DNA of 58,329 bases from Sporolactobacillus sp. STSJ-5 (GCF_024385605.1 NZ_JANFOJ010000018.1:1-58329); one strand, 5' to 3'; shown: positions 25,288-34,366, counted from the stretch's first letter. The notes: generated by a model not told the origin, from the letters alone. Translations and numbers: made by a program.

Positions 25288-26157
25288 ATGAAAAATGAAA
25301 CGAATTATTCACCGAAACGAAATGGCAACCGTCATGCCTACTTGGACATAAATTTAAGAGAAGGATTGGGGTATGGTTGGAGATATCAGGAAAATTGGCA
25401 CGAGGAAATGCAGTTTTACTATGTTGTGAGCGGTCAGGGACGCATCCGATGCGAATCGGACGTATTTGATTTACATGCAGATGAGACACTTCTCGTCAAC
25501 TGCAATGAACTGCACGTGATTGAGAGTCTTTCAACAAAATTAACCTTCTATTCCATTCGCATTGATCTTACGTCTATGTTTCAGGACATGCCCGATCTGC
25601 ACAAGGTAAACTATGTTGAACTGCTTATGCAGCAGCGCATTGTGTTCAACCGTTTTATTGATAAAAAGGAACCGATTACTCCCTTACTGCGCCGATTAAT
25701 TCGCGAGCAAACGGCTCGGCGGCCGGGGTTCGAACTCGCCGTGAAATCGGATATGCTTCAAATTCTGCTCATTCTGATCCGCAATCACATTCAAAAAGTG
25801 TACACGAAGAAACGTTTTGACTTGAAGCTTAACAGTTTGAACCAATTAAAATCAGCATTTACCTATTTAAATGACCATTATAAAGAGGCCATTACTGTTC
25901 ACGATCTGGCAGCACGCGCGCACATGAGTGAAGCGCATTTTTGCCGCACATTCAAAAAATTATATGGTCGATCCGTTATCGCCCATATGAATGAATTACG
26001 CATCGACAAAGCAGAACAATTACTGCAGAACACGCCGTTGACCATCACAGAAATCGCCTTCTCGGTCGGTTTCAACGACGCAAACTATTTTAGTCGCGTA
26101 TTCAGGAAAAAAAGAGGTCTATCGCCGCAGCAAGCACGCACTTTAAAAGAGAAATAA
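25288..26157 (+). CDS. AraC-family transcriptional regulator with cupin sensor
   Basis: The N-terminal 150 residues are a cupin-like effector domain (WHEEMQFYYVVSGQGRIRCES). The C-terminal 100 residues contain two helix-turn-helix motifs: ITVHDLAARAHMSEAHFCRTFKKLYG and LTITEIAFSVGFNDANYFSRVFRKKRG, the classic AraC signature. SD AAAGGGA lies 8 nt before ATG at 25288. Divergent from the Fsr-type transporter, which is its most likely target. Confidence 0.93.
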   Translation: MKNETNYSPKRNGNRHAYLDINLREGLGYGWRYQENWHEEMQFYYVVSGQGRIRCESDVFDLHADETLLVNCNELHVIESLSTKLTFYSIRIDLTSMFQDMPDLHKVNYVELLMQQRIVFNRFIDKKEPITPLLRRLIREQTARRPGFELAVKSDMLQILLILIRNHIQKVYTKKRFDLKLNSLNQLKSAFTYLNDHYKEAITVHDLAARAHMSEAHFCRTFKKLYGRSVIAHMNELRIDKAEQLLQNTPLTITEIAFSVGFNDANYFSRVFRKKRGLSPQQARTLKEK

Positions 26158-26232
26158 ATGAATTGCGGTCATTTTTTTATTCTCTGAGCTGATTTCCATG
26201 AAACACCTTGATTGCTATTTTCATCAACAGTT

Positions 26233-26676
26233 TCACTTTTTTTCCATGCGGACATGAGGAATACCGTCAAGCACGAAAATTTCAGATGCTGGCTCAAAAC
26301 CAAAAGGAGTATATAAAGACTGAATATATTCCTGTGCCTCAATGGCAACCGGCATATTAGCAAATCGTTTCTTAATTACCCTTAGTACTTTGGCGACAAG
26401 CAATTGGGCAAGACCCTTGCCACGGCAATCTTCGCGGACAAGCACCCGGCCGAACGATACCCCGTCATCCATCTCAAAAATACGAGCATAAGCTATGATT
26501 GCGCCGTCCTCATCCGTCGTGAAGACATGCAGACTAAATAAGTCATAAGGATCTACTTCATGGTAAGGACATTCCTGCTCAACCACAAAGACATCGACCC
26601 GCGCTTTGTAAATCTCATATACTTCCTTTCCAGTCAATTGATGAAAGTTTTTAACTGTCCATTGTAGACGATCCAT
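26233..26676 (-). CDS. ElaA-type GNAT acetyltransferase, 147 aa
   Basis: ElaA subfamily: YEIYKARVDVFVVEQECPYHEVDPYD at the start, FGRVLVREDCRGKGLAQLLVAKVL (acetyl-CoA loop), and YIQSLYTPFGFEPASEIFVLDGIPHVRM at the end, all typical. ATG 26676 with GGGAGTG 8 nt upstream. Substrate not established for the family. Confidence 0.92.
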   Translation of the reverse strand: MDRLQWTVKNFHQLTGKEVYEIYKARVDVFVVEQECPYHEVDPYDLFSLHVFTTDEDGAIIAYARIFEMDDGVSFGRVLVREDCRGKGLAQLLVAKVLRVIKKRFANMPVAIEAQEYIQSLYTPFGFEPASEIFVLDGIPHVRMEKK

Positions 26677-26741
26677 GGTTTTCACTCCCAGTATGTCATT
26701 GTGTTTCAACAGATTATCCAGCTTGGAGGATTATCTAAAAC

Positions 26742-27644
26742 TTATTCTTGCGGCTGATACCATTTTGGAATCATTGTTTGAAAATGGTCATATGCATCGA
26801 GCGTTTGCTTAATTTCGCGTTTCATGACTTTCACTTCATGCTCCCCATAGTCGATCGCCCATGGAATTGAACTCAGCATGTTTGTCGCTATGTACATTGC
26901 CATTAATGGGAAAAAAGTATCCGGCACTTTATTTTCAAAATATCCGTTAATTCGTCCGGTTGCAAATGCAGGACTTATATTGGCACACCACGTGATGCGG
27001 TTAAACTCTTCCCAGGGATCGCCGTAATCCATTCGATCAAAATCAATTACACCGATTTGATGATCCATAGAGATAACCATATTGCCACAATGATAATCGC
27101 CATGCTGGAAGGTTTGTGGCCGATCCTTTAGAAGCGCTCTGTTTGCTTCTATAACATTTATGATCGACTGGTCATGATCAACTCTGATTCCACAAGTCTT
27201 ATAAGCGGCAAGCTTGCGATCAATCTTATTGTTATAAAAATCACTCCACGATGGTCGTGTGGCAGGAGCGGCAAGTCTATGAATCTGTCTCATGATTTGT
27301 CCCGCAGAATAGCCAAGCTTGTACTGTTCTTCAAAGTTCAGCTTCGGCAAAACGACTGCAGCCTGCTCACCGCCGATCCACGTCATGATCGTATAACATT
27401 TTCTTCGTTCATCGCACCATCCAAAGGCGATCGGCTTTGTCACGTTGCAGGTTAAATCGTTTAAACCATTTAACGCCTTAAATTCTCTCTTTCTGCGTTC
27501 ATAGAGTGCTCCTTCAGACAAGCGCAGCAAATAATTCTGATTTTGTAATCGAAACGTATATTTGTGATCGTGCGACCAGCCCGCATTGAGCGGATGCAGC
27601 TGTCCCCAATCCGTTGATCCCGGTATGCCAAGAAAAGCAGTCAT
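26742..27644 (-). CDS. APH-family phosphotransferase, 300 aa
   Basis: Aminoglycoside phosphotransferase/choline kinase fold: the catalytic loop FQHGDYHCGNMVI (HGDxxxxN) and the metal-binding VIDFDRMDYGDPWEEF are present, as is an N-terminal nucleotide lobe with LLRLSE. The family includes sugar, homoserine and antibiotic kinases; the sequence does not tell which substrate. 20 nt downstream of the next GNAT gene on the same strand, so an operon of a kinase and an acetyltransferase. Confidence 0.9.
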   Translation of the reverse strand: MTAFLGIPGSTDWGQLHPLNAGWSHDHKYTFRLQNQNYLLRLSEGALYERRKREFKALNGLNDLTCNVTKPIAFGWCDERRKCYTIMTWIGGEQAAVVLPKLNFEEQYKLGYSAGQIMRQIHRLAAPATRPSWSDFYNNKIDRKLAAYKTCGIRVDHDQSIINVIEANRALLKDRPQTFQHGDYHCGNMVISMDHQIGVIDFDRMDYGDPWEEFNRITWCANISPAFATGRINGYFENKVPDTFFPLMAMYIATNMLSSIPWAIDYGEHEVKVMKREIKQTLDAYDHFQTMIPKWYQPQE

Positions 27645-27664
27645 AGTGTTTTCTCCTTAATCTG

Positions 27665-28192
27665 TCAATCAATGAAAAGCCCCATGTGGATTGAGTCATA
27701 GAATACGCCGTCAATAAGAAAATCGCGTGTAATGACACCTTCCTTTTCAAATCCAAAGGATTGATAAAGGTGGATGGCACGCGCATTATCCGAACGCACA
27801 CGCAGGTTGATCTTACGGATGATCTTGGTTTCTTTGCTCCATTCAATCATTCTCGCAATGAGTGCTTTTCCGATTCCCTTGCTCCAGTAATCCTTACGCA
27901 CACTAATTCCGAACTCGCCAGTGTGCGCCGTTCGCTTCTTCGTTCCCCCTGCAAAATTTAAAGTTCCGGCAATTTGTCCGCCATATTCGGCGACCAAGTA
28001 CAATGCGTTTTCTCTTTTTGCATAATCCTCAAATATTGCTTCTTCTTTTTCAATCGTCAGATGCAGTTCTCCTGCAGAACCAAAAGTCAAAAAATCAGAT
28101 TCGCCGGCAATTTTTTGTAAAAAATCGATCACATCTGCGGCATCCGGCCTTCTCGCTTCTCTAATTAGAATGCTTGAATTATCCATGCTCAT
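27665..28192 (-). CDS. GNAT-family N-acetyltransferase, 175 aa
   Basis: FGISVRKDYWSKGIGKALIARMIEW is the acetyl-CoA site and LRVRSDNARAIHLYQSFGFEKEG the C-terminal motif. It resembles ribosomal-protein or L-amino-acid acetyltransferases of the RimI/YjcK type. First gene of a two-gene unit with the APH-like kinase. GGGGGAATGAGC precedes the start; either of the two first Met codons is possible. Confidence 0.9.
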   Translation of the reverse strand: MSMDNSSILIREARRPDAADVIDFLQKIAGESDFLTFGSAGELHLTIEKEEAIFEDYAKRENALYLVAEYGGQIAGTLNFAGGTKKRTAHTGEFGISVRKDYWSKGIGKALIARMIEWSKETKIIRKINLRVRSDNARAIHLYQSFGFEKEGVITRDFLIDGVFYDSIHMGLFID

Positions 28193-28309
28193 TCCCCCGC
28201 TGTTTCACATGTTTCATTTAATATAACACAGGTTCATCGTGAGTTGTTTGCCGTCCCATTCACCAATCACTTGTCGATGAATACGTTGCTATGAAAAGGA
28301 GTGAGGCAA

Positions 28310-28531
28310 ATGCCATGGCAGCAAAAACTAAGTAATTTGATCGGTCAGCCTGTGGGTATTTCTTTGACCAATGGCCAAGGCGTATCAGGCATTTTATGCG
28401 GCGCATCCGGAGGACAAATTTTTGTGGTCGAATATCTCTACCAATCTCAATTTGCGCTCAAACACTACGATGAACAGATGATTCAAGACATTAACCCCTT
28501 CCCTCCATGTGCCCCACACACAATCGGATGA
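28310..28531 (+). CDS. Small Sm-like/DUF2642-like protein, 73 aa
   Basis: LIGQPVGISLTNGQGVSGILCGASGGQIFVVEY has the strand pattern of small Sm-like or spore-associated DUF2642-type barrels. The C-terminus ends INPFPPC. No definite family. ATG 28310 is preferred (AAAGGAG 9 nt upstream); a GTG at 28301 abuts the ribosome binding site. Single gene with its own terminator. A spore coat-associated role would be a guess. Confidence 0.6.
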   Translation: MPWQQKLSNLIGQPVGISLTNGQGVSGILCGASGGQIFVVEYLYQSQFALKHYDEQMIQDINPFPPCAPHTIG

Positions 28532-28539
28532 TCATTGAC

Positions 28540-28567
28540 AGAGCCGGACACTTTTACGGCTCTATTT
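28540..28567 (+). terminator. Terminator after the small Sm-like gene
   Basis: AGAGCCG pairs with CGGCTCT (10-nt loop), followed by ATTT. Confidence 0.6.
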
Positions 28568-28582
28568 AATAAGATGAGCATA

Positions 28583-28814
28583 TAAAGACGGACTGGGCAA
28601 TATCTATATTTTCGTCTTTTTGGATTTTGGCAGTTAAGTTAAACATTCGCTCTGTTCGGTTGAACCTTCCAACGGTTAGGTTGAACTTTTCGAGTGTTGG
28701 GTTGAATTTCTGCTCTTCGGTTGAAATTAGTTACAACTTTTTAGAAGTTCGTTACAATTTTCGGGTCGTTCGTTACGATTCTGAATCAAAGCTGATTGCT
28801 GCGCCTCTTCCGTC
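28583..28814. repeat. 232-bp dispersed repeat, copy 2
   Basis: Same orientation and, as read by eye, same sequence as 21990-22221, 6593 bp away. Like copy 1 it lies between a plus-strand gene end and a convergent minus-strand gene end, with no flanking target duplication or transposase visible. Confidence 0.85.
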
Positions 28815-28862
28815 TACTGTTCAGGAAGGAAAGTTTCTTTCTTTTTTGCGTACACATGCAAA

Positions 28863-28888
28863 AGAGCCGGGGATCATTACCCGGCTCT
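28863..28888 (-). terminator. Terminator after the aldolase gene
   Basis: AGAGCCGGG/CCCGGCTCT stem with an 8-nt loop, followed on the minus strand by TTTTGC. Confidence 0.7.
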
Positions 28889-28905
28889 ACAGAATTCGCA
28901 TTTTT

Positions 28906-29940
28906 TTATTTAGTAATCGTCTCTTTCAAGCTGCTAATAAAAGCATCGACTGCTTCTTCTTTTGTCGCCCATGACGTGACAAGACGAGCGGCAGAATAGC
29001 GTTCATCAACTCTTTCCCAATCGAAAAAATGGAACTGCTGGTGAAGCTCGTTAAGCAATTTATTAGGCAGGATTGGGAAAATCTGATTGGAAACAGGCGG
29101 TGTCAAGAATTCATATCCGGCCTCTTTAATCGCTTCGGCGAGCTTCATCGCCATCGTATTAGCATGGGCAGCGAGATCAAAGAACAGGTTTTTACGAAAT
29201 AATTCGAGAAACTGAATGCCGGTTACCCTTCCTTTGGCAAGCATGGCTCCCCGCTGCTTCATCATATATCGGAAATTTTCCTTAAGTACGTCATTGCAGA
29301 TCACGAGTGCTTCACCAAGCAGCGCGCCGTTCTTTGTACCGCCGACATAAAAGGCATCGACAAGTTGCGGCAGATCGCTGAGCTCCAGATCGTTTGCCTT
29401 CGATGTAAGTGCAGACCCGAGACGTGCGCCGTCCAAATAGAGGAGAAGCTTACGGCTCTTGCAAAATGCGTGGATCGCTTCAAGCTCGCTTTTTGTATAG
29501 ACAGCGCCATTTTCGGTCGTATCGGATATGTACACGAGTTTCGGCTTGACCATATGTTCATCGGGATGAGCGTCAAGCATCGATTCGATCCCCTCGGGTG
29601 TCAGCTTGCCGTCTTTTGCACATGGAACAGCCAGAACTTTATGACCGGTTGCTTCAATTGCACCCGTTTCATGAACATTGATATGTCCGGTTACAGCGGC
29701 GACTGCCGCTTCATAAGGACGTAAGAAGGCGGCAATTGCCGTCATATTGGTCTGCGTGCCGCCGGTCAGAAAATGAATGTCAACATCTGCATCATTCATT
29801 CTTTCCTTAAGCAATTCGGCGGCTTTCAATGAATACTGATCTTCACCATAGCCCTCTTCCTGGACAAGATTCGTTTCAATCAACGCGTTCAAGATTTGCG
29901 AATGCGCGCCTTCACTATAATCATTTTTAAAGCTGTACAT
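28906..29940 (-). CDS. Low-specificity L-threonine aldolase / beta-eliminating lyase
   Basis: PLP fold-type I enzyme: HFLTGGTQTNMTAIAAFL (phosphate contact), HINVHETGAIEATGHKV, LLYLDGARLGSAL (Asp for the PLP nitrogen) and DAFYVGGTKNGALLGEA, with the PLP-binding Lys in GGTKNG. It cleaves L-threonine or L-allo-threonine to glycine and acetaldehyde. Length 344 is normal. ATG follows ATTCATCGCA on the plus strand, giving a TGAGGTGATTC-type ribosome binding site. Confidence 0.92.
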   Translation of the reverse strand: MYSFKNDYSEGAHSQILNALIETNLVQEEGYGEDQYSLKAAELLKERMNDADVDIHFLTGGTQTNMTAIAAFLRPYEAAVAAVTGHINVHETGAIEATGHKVLAVPCAKDGKLTPEGIESMLDAHPDEHMVKPKLVYISDTTENGAVYTKSELEAIHAFCKSRKLLLYLDGARLGSALTSKANDLELSDLPQLVDAFYVGGTKNGALLGEALVICNDVLKENFRYMMKQRGAMLAKGRVTGIQFLELFRKNLFFDLAAHANTMAMKLAEAIKEAGYEFLTPPVSNQIFPILPNKLLNELHQQFHFFDWERVDERYSAARLVTSWATKEEAVDAFISSLKETITK

Positions 29941-30025
29941 TGCGATGAATCACCTCAGCTGTCTGATTTTTCAACTCATTACTTGGACTATAGCACAGTC
30001 ACGCGGACAGCGGAACCCATTTCCA

Positions 30026-30502
30026 TTAACCGCCATAATAAAAGCCGGTTTCCTTCATCGTGAGCGGATCACCCTCGCGATGAACGCCGACGTTGATTAC
30101 TTCACCAACATAAATATAGTGGTCACCGATTTCTAATCGATCAACAACCTTACATTCGAAAAAATTCAACCCGTCTTTAAAAATCGGACAACCGGTCTCT
30201 TCTGTAGTGAATTCATAACCTGCGAGTTTATTATCTTCAACTTCAAGCGGTCGAAAAAAGGCAGTGACCATATCCTTTTGTCCACTTTCCAGTACATTCA
30301 CACTGAAGACTCCACTTGAGGCGATTTGCTGTTGCGAACGAGTACCCGCTTTAACGGCTATAGTGACTAGCGGTGGTTCGAAGGAGGTCTGAGTTAAAAA
30401 GTTGCCTGCAAAAGCATTCACACCGCTTTCATCTTTTGTCCCAATGAGGTACAAACCATAGGTGATACTGCGAAGTGCTGTTTTTTTCGTTTTCGGATCC
30501 AA
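30026..30502 (-). CDS. Flavin reductase domain protein (FMN-binding split barrel)
   Basis: DIM6/NTAB family: ITYGLYLIGTKDESGVNAFAGNFLTQTSFEPPLVTIAVK, SGVFSVNVLESGQ and FFECKVVDRLEIGDHYIYVGEVINV, all characteristic of NAD(P)H:flavin oxidoreductases or flavoredoxins. TTG 30502 is preferred, with AAGGGAAG 8 nt upstream; an ATG at 30553 lies inside a TTTATAATG promoter-like element and lacks a ribosome binding site. Might supply reduced flavin, and given the EET locus nearby that is worth noting, but no linkage is shown. Confidence 0.88.
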   Translation of the reverse strand: MDPKTKKTALRSITYGLYLIGTKDESGVNAFAGNFLTQTSFEPPLVTIAVKAGTRSQQQIASSGVFSVNVLESGQKDMVTAFFRPLEVEDNKLAGYEFTTEETGCPIFKDGLNFFECKVVDRLEIGDHYIYVGEVINVGVHREGDPLTMKETGFYYGG

Positions 30503-30758
30503 TTTGCTTACTTCCCTTCTCTGTTTGTGTTCACATTTTTGCCATATATTCATTATAAAGCAAATCGTATACCTTCCCTAATCTTTAATTTATTTTGAGA
30601 CAAGATACCGATTTTTTAATAGAAAAGGCGCGTACAAATGTTGCTTTTTTCTCCATTCATGCTGTTCGCTTACTCGCCCAAGTCAACTTTTTCATAAGGT
30701 ATCAAAGTAGATGAAGTAGATCATCTGCAAATTCACCAAAGAAAAGGAGCTCGATTTT

Positions 30759-32099
30759 ATGTTTTATGATCAACCAAATATCCCAGCAGACTGGCAGGTA
30801 ACCAGTTGGACACGGGAAGACGCATCATCGATGGGTTATAACAGCAGCAATACATTTCCAGTATTTGATATCAGCAAGGTGAAGTCGCTTGATCCGGAGC
30901 GCGATATCTGGGATAACTGGCTTGTTGTGGATGAAGAAGGAAAAACGGCTGACGTGAATGGATACAACATCCTGATTGCCCTAGGCGCGCCAGTAGGAGA
31001 TCTCAGTCAGGCACGACTGATGTATTTTTATTCTAAACAAGATGAAAACAGCTGGGCACCGGGCGGCTATGTATTCGCCGATCGATTAATTGAAGATACT
31101 CAAGAATGGTCAGGATCGACCATTTTCACTGAGGATGGCTACTTGCAGTTCTTCTACACCATTGCCTCATCCTATCAAGATCCTGAAACAGGAATCTACC
31201 AAACCAACCAGCGTTTTGCGACTGCAAAAGTTCCTGTTGCGGCAGACAGCGATAAATTACAGCTGCTTGACCCGACCTACCATGAACTTCTGATCGAGCC
31301 GGACGGTTATTTGTATCAGAGCGTAGAGCAAGCGTCGCGCCAAGAACAGCGGTTCCCCGTACAGCATCGCGCTGATCTCGGAAGCGACCAGGTGAATAAT
31401 TTTACATTCCGCGATCCGCATTACTTTAAAGATCCGGCGGACGGAACCGAATACCTTCTGTTCGAAGCCAACACCGGCGAAGCATTGAATGCTGAAGGGA
31501 CGGTCCGTGATCAATTTATCGGTGCTTTTCCGGAAGGCTATCAGCCGTCTGCAGACGACCTAAAAGCAAACGGATGTGTTGGCGTGCTGAAGCTGAGTAG
31601 CGAACGGACAAAAGCAGATTTTCTGCCGCCGCTGCTCACCTCTAACCTTGTCACAGATGAAATTGAACGGATTAATGTCATCGTTCGCGGTGATCTCTAT
31701 TACTTGTTTGTCGTAACTCATGGAAATAAAATGACTGTTGACGGTAACGACTTAGTCAACCGTGATTTTATGATTGGTTTTGTGTCCAGCGAGCTGTTTG
31801 GCCCCTACGTACCACTTAATAAAACAGGGCTGGTCATTACGCAAAAATCACCCGGCGATCCATATGTCGGACAGGAAAATAACGAGCAGTATGTCTACTC
31901 ATGGCTCGTCGTTCCTGCAGAAAACGGACGCTTTGTTGTGATCAGCTACAGCAATTTCTCCTCTGACTCCAAAGGAACGGTACAGAAAATAAAATCAGCC
32001 GGACCGGTGATCGAACTGCTGATCAGTGGGACAAGTACCCGAGTCGGCCGAATTCTCGGGACATTTGATCCCGCAGGATCCTCTGAACCTCTTGTTTGA
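30759..32099 (+). CDS. GH68 levansucrase/inulosucrase-type fructosyltransferase without signal peptide
   Basis: Five-bladed propeller of GH68: nucleophile Asp52 in IWDNW, transition-state stabiliser Asp219 in FRDPHYF, and acid/base Glu in DEIER (300-304). SWAPGGYVF and WSGSTIF are also family motifs. It transfers fructose from sucrose to water or growing levan. The protein starts directly with the catalytic domain (446 aa) and has no signal peptide or wall anchor, unlike typical secreted enzymes of Gram-positives and like the leaderless enzymes of Zymomonas and Erwinia. SD AAAGGAG supports ATG 30759. Lone gene with own terminator; no sucrose PTS or regulator next to it. Confidence 0.93.
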   Translation: MFYDQPNIPADWQVTSWTREDASSMGYNSSNTFPVFDISKVKSLDPERDIWDNWLVVDEEGKTADVNGYNILIALGAPVGDLSQARLMYFYSKQDENSWAPGGYVFADRLIEDTQEWSGSTIFTEDGYLQFFYTIASSYQDPETGIYQTNQRFATAKVPVAADSDKLQLLDPTYHELLIEPDGYLYQSVEQASRQEQRFPVQHRADLGSDQVNNFTFRDPHYFKDPADGTEYLLFEANTGEALNAEGTVRDQFIGAFPEGYQPSADDLKANGCVGVLKLSSERTKADFLPPLLTSNLVTDEIERINVIVRGDLYYLFVVTHGNKMTVDGNDLVNRDFMIGFVSSELFGPYVPLNKTGLVITQKSPGDPYVGQENNEQYVYSWLVVPAENGRFVVISYSNFSSDSKGTVQKIKSAGPVIELLISGTSTRVGRILGTFDPAGSSEPLV

Positions 32100-32194
32100 C
32101 AATATCTCGATAATGTCTTTCATGGCATTTGAAAAAGTACAGAGAAAAAAGTGACTTTGCGCTAAAAGAAATTTATGAAGCAATTCAAAAAAGC

Positions 32195-32228
32195 GAGCGA
32201 AATCTTAACATGATTTCGCTCACTTTTT
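32195..32228 (+). terminator. Terminator after the levansucrase
   Basis: GAGCGAAATC/GATTTCGCTC, 7-nt loop, then ACTTTTTT. Confidence 0.8.
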
Positions 32229-32270
32229 TACGTATTACGGATTCTTTACTGATCAGCATGGATCCTTCCA

Positions 32271-32780
32271 TCAACGACCGGCAGCAGTGCTTCTCCGCTC
32301 AACAAGAATAGTGTCATGCCAAGTTCCATCAGGCATCTGTGCGATTTTCTCATGGTAACCAATTTCGCGAAACCCACATTTTTTATGCAATGCGCGGCTA
32401 GCCTTATTTTCCGCAATAATCGCGGATTGAAGCGTCCAAAAGCCTTGTTTTTCAGAAGCCGCAATCACCGCGTTCATCAAAGCAGTTCCTATGCCATGCC
32501 CTCTGCCCTCCGAACGGATGTATATACTCACCTCGGCAACGCCTTTATAGCAGCAGCGGCTGGAAACGGGACTCAAAGCGATCCATCCAAAAAAACGCCC
32601 ATCTGCCTTTGCTGCAAATCGACATGTCTCTAAATGAGCCTCATTCCAATCCTCCCAACTTGGGGCCTCATTCTGAAAGGTTGCTCTTCCTGTTTTGATT
32701 CCTTCAATGTAAACAGAACGTACTTCTTCCCAATCAGAAGGCAAAATGGGCACAATATGCACATCAAATAGTTCTGTCAA
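32271..32780 (-). CDS. GNAT acetyltransferase, phosphinothricin acetyltransferase-like
   Basis: Pat/MnaT type: SVYIEGIKTGRATFQNEAPSW at the start, EVSIYIRSEGRGHGIGTALMNAV (acetyl-CoA loop), and ALHKKCGFREIGYHEKIAQMPDGTWHDTILVERR, closely following the family pattern. Known members acetylate methionine sulfone/sulfoximine or phosphinothricin. Start is TTG at 32780 with AGGAG 4-5 nt upstream. Confidence 0.9.
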   Translation of the reverse strand: MTELFDVHIVPILPSDWEEVRSVYIEGIKTGRATFQNEAPSWEDWNEAHLETCRFAAKADGRFFGWIALSPVSSRCCYKGVAEVSIYIRSEGRGHGIGTALMNAVIAASEKQGFWTLQSAIIAENKASRALHKKCGFREIGYHEKIAQMPDGTWHDTILVERRSTAAGR

Positions 32781-32876
32781 CTTCTCCTGCTCCTTTCGTG
32801 CATCCGGCTTTTTTCCGAAACATATCCCTCTACTAATCTATAAATTATAGAATTACAATTTGTTTAGATCCGGATA

Positions 32877-32915
32877 TTCAAAAACAAACCACAGGCATTT
32901 GCCTGCGGTTTGTTT
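32877..32915 (-). terminator. Terminator of the riboswitch-controlled ECF operon
   Basis: AAACAAACCGCAGGC pairs with GCCTGTGGTTTGTTT (one G-U, 4-nt loop), followed by TTTTTG on the minus strand, 14 nt after the S-component gene. Confidence 0.85.
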
Positions 32916-32928
32916 GGTTGCTTCAGCA

Positions 32929-33486
32929 TTATACACGTGGAATGATTGTCTGAATGCGTTTGAGTCTTGGCGCGAGCAGAACAACCACGAATGGTGTCAG
33001 CGCAATCGGAACAACGTCTGCAATGCCGATCCATACAACGCAGTACCAGTAGCCGAGACCTGTGAAGAACGAAAGCGACAGGCTGGTTGCAAGAATCATC
33101 AGGCAGCCGAACAACAGTGACCAGAACAATGATTTCCAAATAAACGAAGTCTTGTTCACGAGCAATTCGTCAAGCGACTTTTTCCGTGTCATGACATAAG
33201 CAGGAAGCGCGGCACTGAGCGCTACCGTGATTCCATCGGCAATCAATGTATGCGGCGCGATGAAATATCCGCCAAGAAGTGACCAAACCAATGTGCCGAT
33301 ATAGCCGGCGAAAAATCCGGAAACCGGGCCGAAAAGGAAACCAATAGCAGGAATAATAAACGCAAAAGTTCTGAAATGAACGGCACCCGGGATCAGCGGA
33401 ATCGGACTGCCGTAAGCCCAAAGCACGCCGGTAAATACACCGAAGATAACAAAGAAAATGATGTTGACAAAGGTGAATTTTTTCAC
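32929..33486 (-). CDS. ECF transporter S component (predicted purine-related substrate)
   Basis: Six-helix ECF substrate-binding protein, 185 aa: VVKKFTFVNIIF at the N-terminus, IPLIPGAVHFRTFAFIIPAIGFLFGPVSGFFAGYIGTLVWSLLGGYF in the core, with the small-residue helix 1/2 packing expected for contact with EcfT. Start is GTG at 33486, with AGGAGG 9 nt upstream. Last gene of an operon with its own EcfT and double ATPase, hence a group I-like dedicated ECF transporter. A guanine-class riboswitch at the operon head suggests a purine or purine-like base as substrate. Substrate assignment is inference. Confidence 0.85.
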   Translation of the reverse strand: MKKFTFVNIIFFVIFGVFTGVLWAYGSPIPLIPGAVHFRTFAFIIPAIGFLFGPVSGFFAGYIGTLVWSLLGGYFIAPHTLIADGITVALSAALPAYVMTRKKSLDELLVNKTSFIWKSLFWSLLFGCLMILATSLSLSFFTGLGYWYCVVWIGIADVVPIALTPFVVVLLAPRLKRIQTIIPRV

Positions 33487-33500
33487 TACGTAACGCCTCC

Positions 33501-34280
33501 TCAATAATTTGTTTTTGCAAAAGTAGATAGTATATCTTTAAGCTCTTTGACCGCATAGTCAAACAGCCTTTTGCCTTTTTCAGCAGTTGCATAGGTTGGC
33601 GCACCAATCACGCCGCTTTTGGTGACATCGCTTGTTTTCCAGCCGGCATTGTATGGCCCGAACAAGGTCACAAAATCGTTGTCACGCAGGGCCTCAATCG
33701 GATCTTCATCGACTGCAAGCTCCATATGCACGGTCTCCGGTGCCGCGTGCAGCATCAGTGAGGTTTCCAGCTCGCAAGCATGGAAAACGCCGTATTTCCC
33801 GGATTGCTTTAACCCTTTGAGTCCCTTGTCCCAGAATGAGGTGAACCACCAATCGAAGACAAAGACATCCATGCCGAAATCAATTCTCAGGTCGCGGCTG
33901 ATCATGTTGAGCATGTCCGTATTCCCGCCATGGCTGTTAAAAAGCACAAGCTTCTTAAATCCACTTTTGGCGATGGCACCGGCAATATCATGCAGCACCG
34001 CATAATAAGTCTGCGTGCCATAAGTGAGCGTACCGGCAAAACCCATATGTTCATTGCTCTTGCCAACATTCAGCAGCGGAGCAAAAAGCAGCGAACCTTC
34101 ATCGAATTTCTGTGTCTCAATAAAATGGTCAATGAGCGTGGACAAAATAATAGCGTCTGTCCCAACCGGTAGATGCGGGCCATGCTGCTCGGTCGCCGCT
34201 GTCGGCAGGAACACAATCGCCGAATCTTTGTCAATCGCCGCAATCTCATCTCTCGTTAAGTTTTCCCATTTTGAAATCAT
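33501..34280 (-). CDS. Creatininase-family amidohydrolase
   Basis: Metal-dependent hydrolase of the creatininase/MftE/ArfB family. FLPTAATEQHGPHLPVGTDAI provides Glu and His/Asp ligands, LFNSHGGNTDML another His, and FHACELETSLMLH the final Glu. Members open cyclic amides (creatinine) or deformylate/hydrolyse heterocyclic intermediates such as those in riboflavin or deazaflavin routes and mycofactocin. Set between EcfT and the S component, it most likely hydrolyses the imported compound. SD GGGGGATTC 8-10 nt upstream. 14 nt before the S gene. Confidence 0.9.
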   Translation of the reverse strand: MISKWENLTRDEIAAIDKDSAIVFLPTAATEQHGPHLPVGTDAIILSTLIDHFIETQKFDEGSLLFAPLLNVGKSNEHMGFAGTLTYGTQTYYAVLHDIAGAIAKSGFKKLVLFNSHGGNTDMLNMISRDLRIDFGMDVFVFDWWFTSFWDKGLKGLKQSGKYGVFHACELETSLMLHAAPETVHMELAVDEDPIEALRDNDFVTLFGPYNAGWKTSDVTKSGVIGAPTYATAEKGKRLFDYAVKELKDILSTFAKTNY

Positions 34281-34366
34281 TACATGAATCCCCCTATCCC
34301 TTGTGATAAATTCACAATCTTCAAATATTATTGACCGCAGTCAAGGAAAAGAAAAACATTTCCTGA

